Position numbers and translations under genes: made by a program. DNA of 27,732 nt from a virus. The notes under the pieces are model-generated. The model was not told the DNA's origin. It ran no database searches and saw nothing but the letters and a program-made list of their open reading frames with translations. Positions 1-8,353 of the stretch are shown one piece after another (the first letter of the stretch is position 1; every line of letters begins with the position of its first letter). The DNA lies in the IMG/VR virus record IMGVR_UViG_3300049845_000248, positions 1 to 27,732 of that record; one strand, written 5' to 3'.

Positions 1-2
1 CC

Positions 3-23
3 GGGGTGCGCACGGCCGCGTAG
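3..23 (+). CDS. Possible 3' end of an upstream gene
   Basis: Six codons (GVRTAA) precede a TAG at 21-23, in the same frame as the next gene. In such a tightly packed virion operon this may be the last part of a gene that begins before the window. The other two plus frames stay open past this point (one until 64-66), so assignment is uncertain and nothing can be said about function. Confidence 0.25.
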   Translation, partial: GVRTAA

Positions 24-44
24 TCGGCCATCGACGCCGACCTC

Positions 45-449
45 GTGTCCCGCAGCGCGAAGATGATCGCGGAGAAGATGCAGCAGGCAAACTACGCGCT
101 GGCCAACTTCGACTCCGCAGTGATCAACCCGCTGTTCGATCCCACCGCTGCACCGGGCGTGGCTCCGCTGGGCTACGGGGATCCCTCGACCAGGACATCC
201 ACCTACGACCAGCAGATGGAGGACTGGATGCAGCGGGCGTATGCCGAGCTCCAGTCACCCACCGGCAAGGTGGATCAGGTGTTCGGTGAGATGGACGAGT
301 TCCAGTTCACACCGGAGGATCGCCAGCAGTTCCTCGACTACGTGAACCAGCGCTCGCTGACCGAGAACCAGTACGGCCTGCCCGAGGGCAGCAACACCCA
401 GCTGCGATCTTCGGACGAGATCCGCAAGCTCGTGGGAATCGGAGGCTGA
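45..449 (+). CDS. Hypothetical virion-operon protein (134 aa)
   Basis: I do not recognise this protein. It is a soluble, mixed-charge, mostly helical 134-residue protein with no signal peptide, membrane segment or cysteine motif. The start is uncertain: GTG at 45 follows the TAG at 21-23 but has no clear ribosome binding site, and ATG at 63 (MIAEKMQQ) is an alternative. The stop is one base before the ATG of the next gene, which places it in the same operon as the virion genes downstream. A small virion or assembly protein is the natural guess from context only. Codon use is typical of the window. Confidence 0.7.
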   Translation: MSRSAKMIAEKMQQANYALANFDSAVINPLFDPTAAPGVAPLGYGDPSTRTSTYDQQMEDWMQRAYAELQSPTGKVDQVFGEMDEFQFTPEDRQQFLDYVNQRSLTENQYGLPEGSNTQLRSSDEIRKLVGIGG

Positions 450-450
450 C

Positions 451-1467
451 ATGGCACGCAAGATCCTGCCGACAAGGCCCACCAAGCCTGCACCGGCCAA
501 GTCGACCAAGGTCTCGACCAAGGCCCCGAGCAAGGGTCCGGCCAAGAGCTCGACCAAGAGCTCGACCAAGACCGCGGCCAAGAGCAACGTCAGCTCCGCC
601 GAGAAGCGCGCAGTCAAGCGCGAGAACGACGCGAAGAAGGCGGCCGGCAAGAAGTACCTCGAGGGTGCGTCCAATCTGCAGAAGCAGGCGCAGGCCATTC
701 GGCAGGCGCTCGATGTGGACTTCGCCTCGGCCCGCGACAACAACCTCGGCGACATCTCCAAGACGCTGACCGAGCAGCTGGCCGCACTGAAGACAGGGCA
801 TGCCCAGCGCGCCAACCAGTTCCTCCTGAGCGGTCAGGACGCGGAGAAGGCCACCGGGGACACGGCCGAGCGCGGCCTGACCAACGCTGTCCGGGAGCGC
901 CAGGACGCGCTGACCAACATCCTGGAGCAGGGCGCAGGCGAGACGGACACCATGAAGGCCATGCTCATGTCCGCCCGGAACTGGAGCTCCAATGCTGGAG
1001 AGGCGAACCGCGCGTACTTCGACTCCATGCGCTCGATCAACACCGGGATCGTGGACCTGAACCTCGACACCAAGAGCGCACTGGCCGGCGCCGCCACGTC
1101 AGCAGAGGGTGAGCGCGACCGGATCTGGCAGGAGTACTACAACAACCGTTCCCAGGCGTTCACCCAGCTGGGCAACGTCAAGGGCCAGGAGGCCGACTTC
1201 TACGCCCAGGCCAAGGAGATGGGCGTGAAGCCCAAGAAGGGTGCGGAGAAGGACGCCGAGGCTGCCATGAAGAAGGCGTTCGCCGACTCGGCCGTGGAGT
1301 CCGGCAAGGGCTACACCCAGCAGGCCCTGCCCGAGTGGATCTCCGACTTCTCCGGGCAGGAGCAGCTGCGGGCCAAGCAGTCCAACACCGATCTTGCGGC
1401 TGCTGTCACGATGGACAAGGTCGCCAAGGCTGAAGGCGCCACGCTACGGAAGTGGGAAGCGGCATGA
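451..1467 (+). CDS. Virion-associated helical protein with lysine-rich H1-like N-terminus
   Basis: The protein has 338 residues. Residues 1-70 are low complexity, rich in Lys, Ser, Thr, Pro and Ala with repeated KSSTK/PAKS units resembling histone H1-type tails. The DNA has matching short direct repeats around 545-575. The rest is charged, alanine-rich and predicted helical, with no Cys or membrane segment. GGAGG at 441-445 supports the ATG at 451, and the end overlaps the next gene by ATGA. Its position just before the probable tail adaptor suggests a structural or internal (ejected, DNA-contacting) virion protein; that is inference, and no family was recognised. The basic tail would suit contact with DNA or with an acidic surface. 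Confidence 0.8.
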   Translation: MARKILPTRPTKPAPAKSTKVSTKAPSKGPAKSSTKSSTKTAAKSNVSSAEKRAVKRENDAKKAAGKKYLEGASNLQKQAQAIRQALDVDFASARDNNLGDISKTLTEQLAALKTGHAQRANQFLLSGQDAEKATGDTAERGLTNAVRERQDALTNILEQGAGETDTMKAMLMSARNWSSNAGEANRAYFDSMRSINTGIVDLNLDTKSALAGAATSAEGERDRIWQEYYNNRSQAFTQLGNVKGQEADFYAQAKEMGVKPKKGAEKDAEAAMKKAFADSAVESGKGYTQQALPEWISDFSGQEQLRAKQSNTDLAAAVTMDKVAKAEGATLRKWEAA

Positions 1468-2225
1468 GCAGCATGAGCCCCGAGCTCCAGGTCTCGCTCG
1501 ACGATACCGTCGGGGAGGTGCTCGGCCTGCTGACCGGGCTGGACCTCACCTACGAGCCGGAGCTCGAGCGGTACCGCTCCATCACCCGGCAGATCAACAG
1601 GGCCCTGCGCAACAACGCGCTGGAGCAGGAGTGGTCCTACTACTCCGCACTGCTGTCACTGGGCACACTGTCCGAAGGCGACCGGGAGATGCTGCTGCCC
1701 ACCCAGCAGCGTCCCCGGATCATCAACGACGATGCGGTGCGGCTGCTGGATGACGAGCAGCGGACTGTGAAGTGGGCGTACTACCTGCCCCGGGACTCCC
1801 TGCACAAGTACGAGCGGCGCCGCGGACTGTGGGTGTCGGTCACCCGCAAGAGCCTGATGTTCTCCCGGCCCATCTTTGAGTCCGAGGCGGGCCTCGAGGT
1901 CGTGCTGTCGGTGATGCGCGAGCCCAGGATGTTCCGGCTCCCGGCGGCCGGCAAGACCGTGCCGACCTCGGTGCGCAAGCAGCTGCTCGACTTCCCGTAC
2001 CCGGACGCGATCATCTCGCGCGCTGCGTTCTACTACGCGCAGACCGACCCGGTGATGCAGCCTCGGGTGCCCACGCTCGAGGAGGGGTACAAGGACATCA
2101 TGTACCAGCTGATCGAGCGCGACGTGAGCAACACTGACACGCCCTACCAGAACACGTTCACCCTGCCCATCCAGAGCGGGCTCGTCGACGACAGCGGTTA
2201 CCGGCCGCCGCTTGCTGACTACTAG
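1464..2225 (+). CDS. Probable head-tail adaptor / tail tubular protein A-like
   Basis: The protein has 253 residues, starting at the ATG that overlaps the previous stop as ATGA; an in-frame GTG at 1452 lies four codons upstream and is less likely. It begins with a helical, acidic region and has a middle stretch rich in aromatic and Arg residues (about 100-150). Near residue 180 there is a FPYPDAIISRAAFYYA segment, similar in style to the helix of T7 gp11-type adaptor proteins. Its place directly before the nozzle-like protein matches the gp11-gp12 gene order of T7-like phages. Sequence evidence for the family is weak; gene order carries most of the call. If correct, it forms a ring between portal and nozzle. 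Confidence 0.55.
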   Translation: MSSMSPELQVSLDDTVGEVLGLLTGLDLTYEPELERYRSITRQINRALRNNALEQEWSYYSALLSLGTLSEGDREMLLPTQQRPRIINDDAVRLLDDEQRTVKWAYYLPRDSLHKYERRRGLWVSVTRKSLMFSRPIFESEAGLEVVLSVMREPRMFRLPAAGKTVPTSVRKQLLDFPYPDAIISRAAFYYAQTDPVMQPRVPTLEEGYKDIMYQLIERDVSNTDTPYQNTFTLPIQSGLVDDSGYRPPLADY

Positions 2226-2233
2226 GAGCGGGC

Positions 2234-5200
2234 ATGCCCCCCAAGAAGAAGACGCCGCCGCCGATCGACAGGCCACTGTCGAGGGCGTACCTGCGCGCGT
2301 TCACCGGCTGGTCCACGGCGTACCCTCCGGGCACCTCTGAGCCGACCTCGCTGCGGATCATGGAGAACATGATGGTGAACCGCAACCAGGCGCTACAGGT
2401 GCGCCCAGGGTTGCGGTACCTGTCCTTCGCCAACTCCCCGGACATCAACCAGGTGACCGACAAGGTGCCCGGCAAGGCCGTGGGTCTGCCGATGGTTGGA
2501 ACGCAGGAGCCGTTCTACACCGCCACCGGGGACAAGGCGCTGCTGTTCGGAGTGCGGGAGCTGGACGGCACGGTCGGGTTCCGGGCCATCCTGTTCTCCG
2601 ATGGGCAGACGGTGGTGCACGCGCTGACCTCCTCGAAGATCGGGTTCTCGATCCCGCAGGGCACGTCGGTGCTGAACTTCAGCTCGAAGACCACGCACAT
2701 CGAGTACCTCCAGATCGACAACAAGATCGTCGCCATGTCCGACGCCGGCGAATCCATCCGGGTGTTCTTCGTGGGCGCCGAGAAGGTGGCCAAGAAGATC
2801 AACTCGATCGGCGTGCCGGGCTGGAAGGACAGCCACAAGCTGAGCATCGTCCACCCCAGCAAGACGTGGATCGACAAGCAGGCGTGGTCGGTCACCCGCA
2901 ACGAGATCCCGAACCCGTCGTTCGAGAGCGGCGTCACGAGCTGGTCGCTGACCAACTGCACGGCGGAGATCTCCGGCCCGGACTGGGCCATCGCGGGGTC
3001 CGGGTCCCGGGTCCTGAAGCTGAAGTCGGCACCGACCAAGACCAACCTTCAGACCTCCCCGTTGGAATCGGTCGACATCAACGGCTATCCGGGTTGGCAT
3101 CCGCACAAGGACTGGGGCGACCCGGACCTGAGCAAGAGCACCGGCTACATGAAGATCACGGACAAGAAGGGCAAGGGCACGTTCCTGGCCTACGGCTCGA
3201 AGCTCACCTATGGCGTGGTGCCGGGCCAGCGGTACGTGGTCGCACTGGACTACAGCAACGGCACCAACGTGCAACCGATCGTGGTGCTCACGTTCTACAA
3301 CGCTGCGGGCGCGAAGATCGGCGCGAGCACCTCGCTCGAGATGCCGGCCAGCGCCACTGCCCAGCGGTACGTGAGCCCCGCTGTGACGGCCCCTGACTCC
3401 ACGGTGGCCATGCGAGTGTCCGTGGGTGGTCGCAACCAGGCCACGGCTGGCACGTACGTGAAGGTGAAGAGCATCGTCCTGTGCAAGGAGGGCGAGGACA
3501 CCGCGGCCTACGACGGCAACTCGGGCACCGGCTACTACTGGATGGGCGCCCAGCGCGAGTCGGCCTCGGTGTACCACCCCGGCGTGGCCATCTCGATCTC
3601 CACCCCGCGCCTGCCGATCCCGGCTGCAGCGGCTGTGTGTGGCTCTGCGTACGTCCGAGGCGGTGGGCAGACCACCACCATCACGGTGATCCAGTACGAC
3701 AAGAACGGTGTGCAGCTGGACTCCACGAACACGGCGGTGGACAACACCGCGTCGTGGGCTAGGTACTCGGAGGGCGTGGCCTCCACGCATGCACAGGCTG
3801 CGCTGGCCGTGGTGAAGATCACCGTCGACCAGGTGTTCAAGGACGCGGCCGTCTACGTCGATGCGACGATGCTCGAGACCGGAGTGTCCGTCCCCGGCAC
3901 GTACTACGACGGCGACTCGACGCCCACGTCTGGGGTCCAGTACGGCTGGGAGGGCACGCCCCACCAGTCGGCCAGCATCCGCTCCACCTACACGGTGGTG
4001 CCTGACCTGCCGGTGGCCAACACCCCGGCGGCCACATCGCTGGTGAGCTCGGACACGACGAAGAACGTCTACAAGGTGGCGGCCTTCTACACCTTCGAGA
4101 ACGAGGTGGGGGAGTCCGCGGCCAGCATGATCGGGGAGATCCGTGTCATGCGCCCGTGGTCGAACTGGTTGTGGCAGTTGCCCTCGGCCACAGGTGAGCC
4201 CTCAGGTGGAGCCACCACGAACCCGATGCTCTGCTCCGACCAGCTGACGTTCACCGTCCCCTCCGGTGTGTACGCCCAGGCGCTGGTCGAGGGTGCGACG
4301 AAGTGGAACCTGTACGTCATGTCCTGGTCGGATCAGGAGCCAGTGCCGGTGGTGGCCACACTGGCGGCCACTGCTGACCTGCGCGGCGCTCCGCTGCACA
4401 AGGACGCCGGCTGGCTGACGATCACCCCGCAGCGCAAGATCGGGCTGAACGACGCCATGCTGCCGACCGAGAGCAACCGGGAGAACTACTCGAGGCCCCC
4501 GAAGGCCCGCTCGGGTCTGGTGGCCGGTGACCGGCTGATCATGGTGGGCGACCCGAACGAGCTGGCCACCATTCGGTGGACCTCGAACCGGCCGGGGGAG
4601 TACCTGAACTTCACCCCGTCGCGCGGTGGTGGGGCCAAGACCCTGACCACGGGCAACCTGCACATCCCCGCGGACGTGGTGTTGTGGCAGAACCCGCAGT
4701 CCGTGGACACGCTGGCGATCCTGTGCATGGGGTCGGATGGTCGGTCGATCAGCTACTACATGATGCCGGCCAACATCAACGGCCAGTCCGGTTCGACCTC
4801 TGTGATGGGGTTCGAGGAGACGACCTCGACGCCCGGCACGCTGAGCCCGTACGGCAACGAGGTGCTGAACAACTCGCTGTACCGTCCGCTGGACCGGGCG
4901 CTGCTGAAGTCGACCGCCTCGAACTACAACATCAACCACAAGACGCAGACCGACAAGATCGCCAACATGTGGCAGCGGCTCTGGTCGAAGCACTGGATCA
5001 TGTCGGCGCAGCTGGACAACCGCCTCTACTACCTCGTGCACAACCCGCTGGGCGAGGTGCTCGAGACCGGGTGCAAGGGCAACGAGATCTGGGTCTTCGA
5101 CATCTCGACCGAGGGCGGACACTGGTCGCGCTTCCTGATCCAGGGCAACGCGCTGCGGGTGTTCAACGTGGGGCCCAGCGAGGTGCTCGGGATCACCCGG

Positions 5201-5728
5201 CCGGACGGTCTGTACTACCTGGACCCGACCGCACGAGTGGACGACTACGTCGGCGCCAATGCGGACGTCCTGCAGCGGCCGATCCCCTGGCGGTTCGAGA
5301 CGAACACGCAGGGCGCGAACCGAGCACACGATGCGTGGGCCCATGTGCAGCAGGTGGGTGTGACCCTCGGGAACTTCCTCGGCACCATGCGCTACGGGAT
5401 CCGCGGACACGACCTGCACGGCCAGCACCTGACTGTGGAGAAGGAGTTCACGGCCACGGGCGTGGACGAGAACGACGGCTTCACCTGGGACGTGGACGAC
5501 ATCCTGCTGATCCGTCGGGACATGAAGGAGTGGTTCCTGTTCGGATCCTCGGTTGATGGTGCAGAGGGCTGGGGCTCGCTCAGCTATGCGCAGTACCGCT
5601 ACACGCCGGTCAGCGTCAACGTCGGTTACGAGTTCGGATCCGTGGAGACCTTCGAGTACGGGAGCAATCCTGTCGGCTACACCGAGAACGGGATCCCGCT
5701 GACGTACATGGACTACAACAGGCCCTGA
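2234..5728 (+). CDS. Tail nozzle (tail tubular protein B-like) with carbohydrate-binding-type inserts
   Basis: This 1164-residue protein is the largest complete one in the window; AGGAG at 2225-2229 precedes ATG 2234. Three parts are visible. Residues 1-215 start with a Lys/Pro-rich tip and continue as a beta-rich domain. Residues 220-600 hold two jelly-roll-like modules: the first opens with NPSFESGVTSW, the signature of CBM4/9-type carbohydrate-binding folds. Each module ends in an AYDGNSG / YYDGDSTPTSG motif followed by a W/G/SAS stretch, a pattern common in actinophage minor tail proteins. Residues 600-1164 contain GDRLIMVGDPNELATIRW and a GEYLNF sequence near 765-795, which resembles the T7 gp12 nozzle fold. 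I infer a tail nozzle that carries host-surface-binding modules. A plain minor tail protein is the alternative. Confidence 0.7.
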   Translation: MPPKKKTPPPIDRPLSRAYLRAFTGWSTAYPPGTSEPTSLRIMENMMVNRNQALQVRPGLRYLSFANSPDINQVTDKVPGKAVGLPMVGTQEPFYTATGDKALLFGVRELDGTVGFRAILFSDGQTVVHALTSSKIGFSIPQGTSVLNFSSKTTHIEYLQIDNKIVAMSDAGESIRVFFVGAEKVAKKINSIGVPGWKDSHKLSIVHPSKTWIDKQAWSVTRNEIPNPSFESGVTSWSLTNCTAEISGPDWAIAGSGSRVLKLKSAPTKTNLQTSPLESVDINGYPGWHPHKDWGDPDLSKSTGYMKITDKKGKGTFLAYGSKLTYGVVPGQRYVVALDYSNGTNVQPIVVLTFYNAAGAKIGASTSLEMPASATAQRYVSPAVTAPDSTVAMRVSVGGRNQATAGTYVKVKSIVLCKEGEDTAAYDGNSGTGYYWMGAQRESASVYHPGVAISISTPRLPIPAAAAVCGSAYVRGGGQTTTITVIQYDKNGVQLDSTNTAVDNTASWARYSEGVASTHAQAALAVVKITVDQVFKDAAVYVDATMLETGVSVPGTYYDGDSTPTSGVQYGWEGTPHQSASIRSTYTVVPDLPVANTPAATSLVSSDTTKNVYKVAAFYTFENEVGESAASMIGEIRVMRPWSNWLWQLPSATGEPSGGATTNPMLCSDQLTFTVPSGVYAQALVEGATKWNLYVMSWSDQEPVPVVATLAATADLRGAPLHKDAGWLTITPQRKIGLNDAMLPTESNRENYSRPPKARSGLVAGDRLIMVGDPNELATIRWTSNRPGEYLNFTPSRGGGAKTLTTGNLHIPADVVLWQNPQSVDTLAILCMGSDGRSISYYMMPANINGQSGSTSVMGFEETTSTPGTLSPYGNEVLNNSLYRPLDRALLKSTASNYNINHKTQTDKIANMWQRLWSKHWIMSAQLDNRLYYLVHNPLGEVLETGCKGNEIWVFDISTEGGHWSRFLIQGNALRVFNVGPSEVLGITRPDGLYYLDPTARVDDYVGANADVLQRPIPWRFETNTQGANRAHDAWAHVQQVGVTLGNFLGTMRYGIRGHDLHGQHLTVEKEFTATGVDENDGFTWDVDDILLIRRDMKEWFLFGSSVDGAEGWGSLSYAQYRYTPVSVNVGYEFGSVETFEYGSNPVGYTENGIPLTYMDYNRP

Positions 5729-5730
5729 AT

Positions 5731-5888
5731 GTAGACATGTAGACAGCCTGTAGACAGGGCTGTTGTCTACAACTTTCGTGCTCAGAATGACCGTTGTAGA
5801 CATGTAGACAGTACTTCTCTACCTATTAGGTATGGTAGTAAAAGAGGTAAATAGGGGAATCGGTGTCTACACCCGTCTACATGTCTAC
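5731..5888 (+). promoter_or_regulatory. Left nine-site GTAGAC control element (copy 1, plus orientation)
   Basis: Six-base GTAGAC sites start at 5731, 5739, 5750, 5796 and 5804. Reverse-complement GTCTAC sites start at 5765, 5865, 5875 and 5883. Between the two groups lies an AT-richer core with the palindrome TACCTATTAGGTA (5820-5832), TATGGTAG (5831-5838) and AAAAGAGGTAAATAGGGGA (5840-5858). An inverted homologue with the same site order is at 24898-25072. The element is between the nozzle gene and the next plus operon, so an operator-controlled promoter firing to the right is likely; TATGGT would be the -10. An iteron or partition-type site is the alternative. The binding protein is not known. 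Confidence 0.8.
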
Positions 5889-5927
5889 ATCCACCCCGCC
5901 ACACCGCGCGCAGGGCCGGTCTCCAAA

Positions 5928-5945
5928 ACACCCCGTGCAGGGTGT
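5928..5945 (+). repeat. Small hairpin in leader of the 5994 operon
   Basis: ACACCC and GGGTGT form a 6-bp stem with a 6-nt loop, between the nine-site element and the ribosome binding site of the next gene. There is no U tract, so it is not a convincing terminator. The rest of 5889-5993 shows only this structure and the GGAGGA site at 5982-5987. Confidence 0.4.
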
Positions 5946-5993
5946 ATGGTCATCCAGAAGACCGCGCATAGCCACCTATCCGGAGGACCGCAG

Positions 5994-6731
5994 ATGTCGC
6001 AGAAGTCAGACCTCTACAACGCGCTCAAGGCCAGCGGCCACCCACTGAGCACCACGTACGCCCTCTACACCGTCGACCAGCTGCAGGCGGAACTGGCCTT
6101 CTACCAGGTGCCGGTCGTCACCATCGAGGAGAAGCCGGAGCCGGAAGCTCCGGTGACGCCCGAGGAGCAGGCAGTCGCTGACCAGTACGCGAGGTTCGAC
6201 ACAGCACAGACTCCAGCCCCGGCGCCCCGCCCGCAGGATCCCGAGGAGATGCCGGGCCAGCGGCTGAATACCAAGGCCGAGGACGAGCCGATCCGGGTCG
6301 ATGAGCAGGGACGGCTCTGGTACCAGGAGGAAGTCCTCAAGCCTGCGTACCCGAAGCCTCGTGGCCGTCGCGTCCTGACCTACATGGACCGCGGTGTGGT
6401 CACCGAGACCGTCCAGAACGGCGAGTACATCGAGACGTTCGAGGTCGCCGGCAAGGGTGCAGGCAAGCCGGCCGAGGTGAAGATCACACTCCCCTCGTAC
6501 CAGGTCGGGATCTACAAGGACCCGCGCTTCCCGTTCCGGATCCACTGCTACAACGGCCGCGAGGGCTTCAACCTGTTCGAGGTGGCCGAGTACTTCGGAG
6601 GGACCGAGCTGGTCCCCGAGGAGTGCAAGCGGGTCTACATCGAGAACGACCTGTGCTACGACATCCGGACAGTGATCCGGGCCATCCAGACCGAGTACCG
6701 CCAGCTTCAACTGACAGGGAGAGTCAAGTGA
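5994..6731 (+). CDS. Hypothetical late protein (245 aa)
   Basis: The start is ATG 5994, with GGAGGA at 5982-5987. The reading frame is open back to 5832, but that extension crosses the repeat element and would be non-coding. Residues 1-40 look like a small helical domain (LYNALKASGHPLSTTYALYT). Residues 45-100 are a Pro/Glu/Ala-rich linker, and residues 105-245 form a beta-containing domain with several Tyr and two Cys. I recognise no family. It is the first gene after the control element, and its stop overlaps the next GTG start as GTGA. A capsid-assembly role is plausible from the scaffold-like protein two genes on, but this is inference. Confidence 0.8.
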   Translation: MSQKSDLYNALKASGHPLSTTYALYTVDQLQAELAFYQVPVVTIEEKPEPEAPVTPEEQAVADQYARFDTAQTPAPAPRPQDPEEMPGQRLNTKAEDEPIRVDEQGRLWYQEEVLKPAYPKPRGRRVLTYMDRGVVTETVQNGEYIETFEVAGKGAGKPAEVKITLPSYQVGIYKDPRFPFRIHCYNGREGFNLFEVAEYFGGTELVPEECKRVYIENDLCYDIRTVIRAIQTEYRQLQLTGRVK

Positions 6732-7294
6732 GCGAGACCACGATGCCCGAGTTCGACACCGTCGAGGACATCCTCGAGCAGGCGAACGCCGCTCCGTACC
6801 ACAGCATCCTCGAGGTGTGGCGCGAGGTGCTCAAGCCGGCACACAAGGAGCGGAAGGCGAAGATCACCCCGCAGTGGGCGAACCGGATCGTCACCACGTA
6901 CGCAGGCGTCGTCTTCAACGACATGCACTACTTCCGCGATCGGTACTTCGACAAGATCGCCGAGCTCGAGAAGGTGCTGCTCACCGAGATCGAGCTCGAC
7001 GACGAGTGCCTGAACGTCACATCCCCCGAGGAGGACGTCGAGCACAACAGCCACCACTACATCAACGTCCTGACCGACTGGCAGAAGACGTTCCTGTCGT
7101 GGGAGATCGAGTGGTCCGCGGCTGCATCGGACGCGGCCGTCGAGCTCGCGGCGATCTCCGAGGTTCACCGCATGTTCTTCGACCAGAACGGGCTGACCGC
7201 CCTGCTCGACCAGATCAAGTTCGAGTTCAGCGACGCCGACCGCGACCTGCTGGCTGCTGAGCTGCAGGACCTGCGCGGCGCACAGGAGGACTGA
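6728..7294 (+). CDS. Hypothetical helical late protein (188 aa)
   Basis: GTG 6728 is the start: it overlaps the previous stop (GTGA) and follows AGGGAGA. The protein is 188 residues, acidic (many Asp/Glu) and predicted almost fully helical, with aromatic-rich segments (HYFRDRYFDK; NVLTDWQKTFLSWEIEW). There is no membrane segment, zinc motif or recognisable enzyme motif. It ends on the first base of the next ATG (TGATG). It is translationally coupled to the scaffold-like gene. Its role is unknown; a virion morphogenesis protein is a guess from the operon. Confidence 0.8.
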   Translation: MSETTMPEFDTVEDILEQANAAPYHSILEVWREVLKPAHKERKAKITPQWANRIVTTYAGVVFNDMHYFRDRYFDKIAELEKVLLTEIELDDECLNVTSPEEDVEHNSHHYINVLTDWQKTFLSWEIEWSAAASDAAVELAAISEVHRMFFDQNGLTALLDQIKFEFSDADRDLLAAELQDLRGAQED

Positions 7295-8343
7295 TGAGTG
7301 TCCAGCCAGACGAGAAGGAATCGGTTGACATCCCGCATCACGGCGACATGGCATTCGTGGCTCTCATGGATGCGCTGGCGCCAGAGGCGGGAGCTGATCC
7401 GGGTGCAGCGGGAGGAGATCCTGCTGGCACGCCTGCAGGCGACGCTCCAGGTACTGCTGCGGGAGCAGCTGTGGGAGCTGGGAATCCCGATGGCGGAAGC
7501 GCTGGGACGGTTGGATCACCACCAGCAGCTGACCCGAAAGCGGGTGCAGGTGATGCAGGCGCAGCAGGTGGAGATGCGCAACCAGCAGGAGGAGCTGCTG
7601 CTGGAGGTGCTGAACAGCCTCCAGCCGTCAGCACGGACCCAACTCTCCCCACTTCTTGGACAGCCGATGCCGCCGCTCTTCTCCCCGAGCTCGGTTCGCT
7701 CAGCACCAAGCTAGAGGAGAACGTCTCCAAGGCGTACCAGCAGCAGGCGTACGACCAGGCGCGCGAGGACTACGGCAACTACTTCGAGGCCCTCGAGAAG
7801 CACCCCCGCCTGCTGGTGGGCACCCAGGTGCCGGCCATCGGCAAGGAGGGCATGGAGACCCTGCGTGACTCCAAGGACGCCGCCGAGTGGCAGGAGGCGG
7901 TGAAGGCCCTGCTGGTCGCGGAGATCCGTGAGCAGGCCACGGCCAAGATGGAGGAGTCGGCCGACTTCATGCAGACGGTGCACGCCAGCATCGACCTGTT
8001 CAAGAACAACCCCGACCTGATCCCCGGGACCAAGGGCTTCAACCGTCCACTGGCGGACTCGTTCGCCAACATGATGGAGCCCTACGAGGTGCGCGTCGAT
8101 GGCAAGCTGCAGGGGTACAGCATCCCCGTGCAGCCGATCATCGAGAAGCTGCGCACCAACCTCAAGGCTGCCGCTCCTGCTCCCCCCGTCGCGGGCGCGG
8201 CACCTCCTGCGGCGGCTCCTGCTGCTCGACCCGCTCCGGAGCCGCCGCAGGCCGGGATCCAATCCAAGGCAAGCAGTGGGGCGGAGCGTGAGGATTTCTC
8301 CACGTTGTTCGGCACAATAGGACTGCCCAACCTTCAAATCTGA
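7294..8343 (+). CDS. Scaffold-like protein with Gly/Ala/Pro-rich region
   Basis: The protein has 349 residues and is acidic. Residues 28-115 are almost entirely Gly, Ala, Pro and Asp. Residues 120-290 form a charged helical domain, and residues 290-330 are a second Ala/Pro-rich linker before a short C-terminal tail (FSTLFGTIGLPNLQI). Acidic, helical, linker-rich proteins upstream of capsid and terminase genes are typically scaffolds, so I infer that role; no family motif was recognised. In the Gly/Ala region third positions are mostly A/T/G rather than the C usual in neighbours (GCA/GCT and GGA/GGT dominate), and the +1 frame is open from GTG 7298 to TAG 7714. The overlap with the upstream stop implies coupled translation. 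Confidence 0.75.
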   Translation: MSVQPDEKESVDIPHHGDMAFVALMDALAPEAGADPGAAGGDPAGTPAGDAPGTAAGAAVGAGNPDGGSAGTVGSPPAADPKAGAGDAGAAGGDAQPAGGAAAGGAEQPPAVSTDPTLPTSWTADAAALLPELGSLSTKLEENVSKAYQQQAYDQAREDYGNYFEALEKHPRLLVGTQVPAIGKEGMETLRDSKDAAEWQEAVKALLVAEIREQATAKMEESADFMQTVHASIDLFKNNPDLIPGTKGFNRPLADSFANMMEPYEVRVDGKLQGYSIPVQPIIEKLRTNLKAAAPAPPVAGAAPPAAAPAARPAPEPPQAGIQSKASSGAEREDFSTLFGTIGLPNLQI

Positions 8344-8353
8344 GGAGCCAGCC

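Noticed and set aside
2393-5803. Long open frames on the minus strand opposite the nozzle gene (for example 2393-3964 and 4202-5803)
   Set aside because: They are Arg/His/Val-rich antisense shadows created by the strong third-position G/C bias of the plus-strand gene, with no start signals.
5832-5993. N-terminal extension of the 5994 gene back to ATG 5832
   Set aside because: It crosses the GTCTAC repeats and leader, has no ribosome binding site at 5832, and its translation is low-quality; ATG 5994 has a well-placed GGAGGA.
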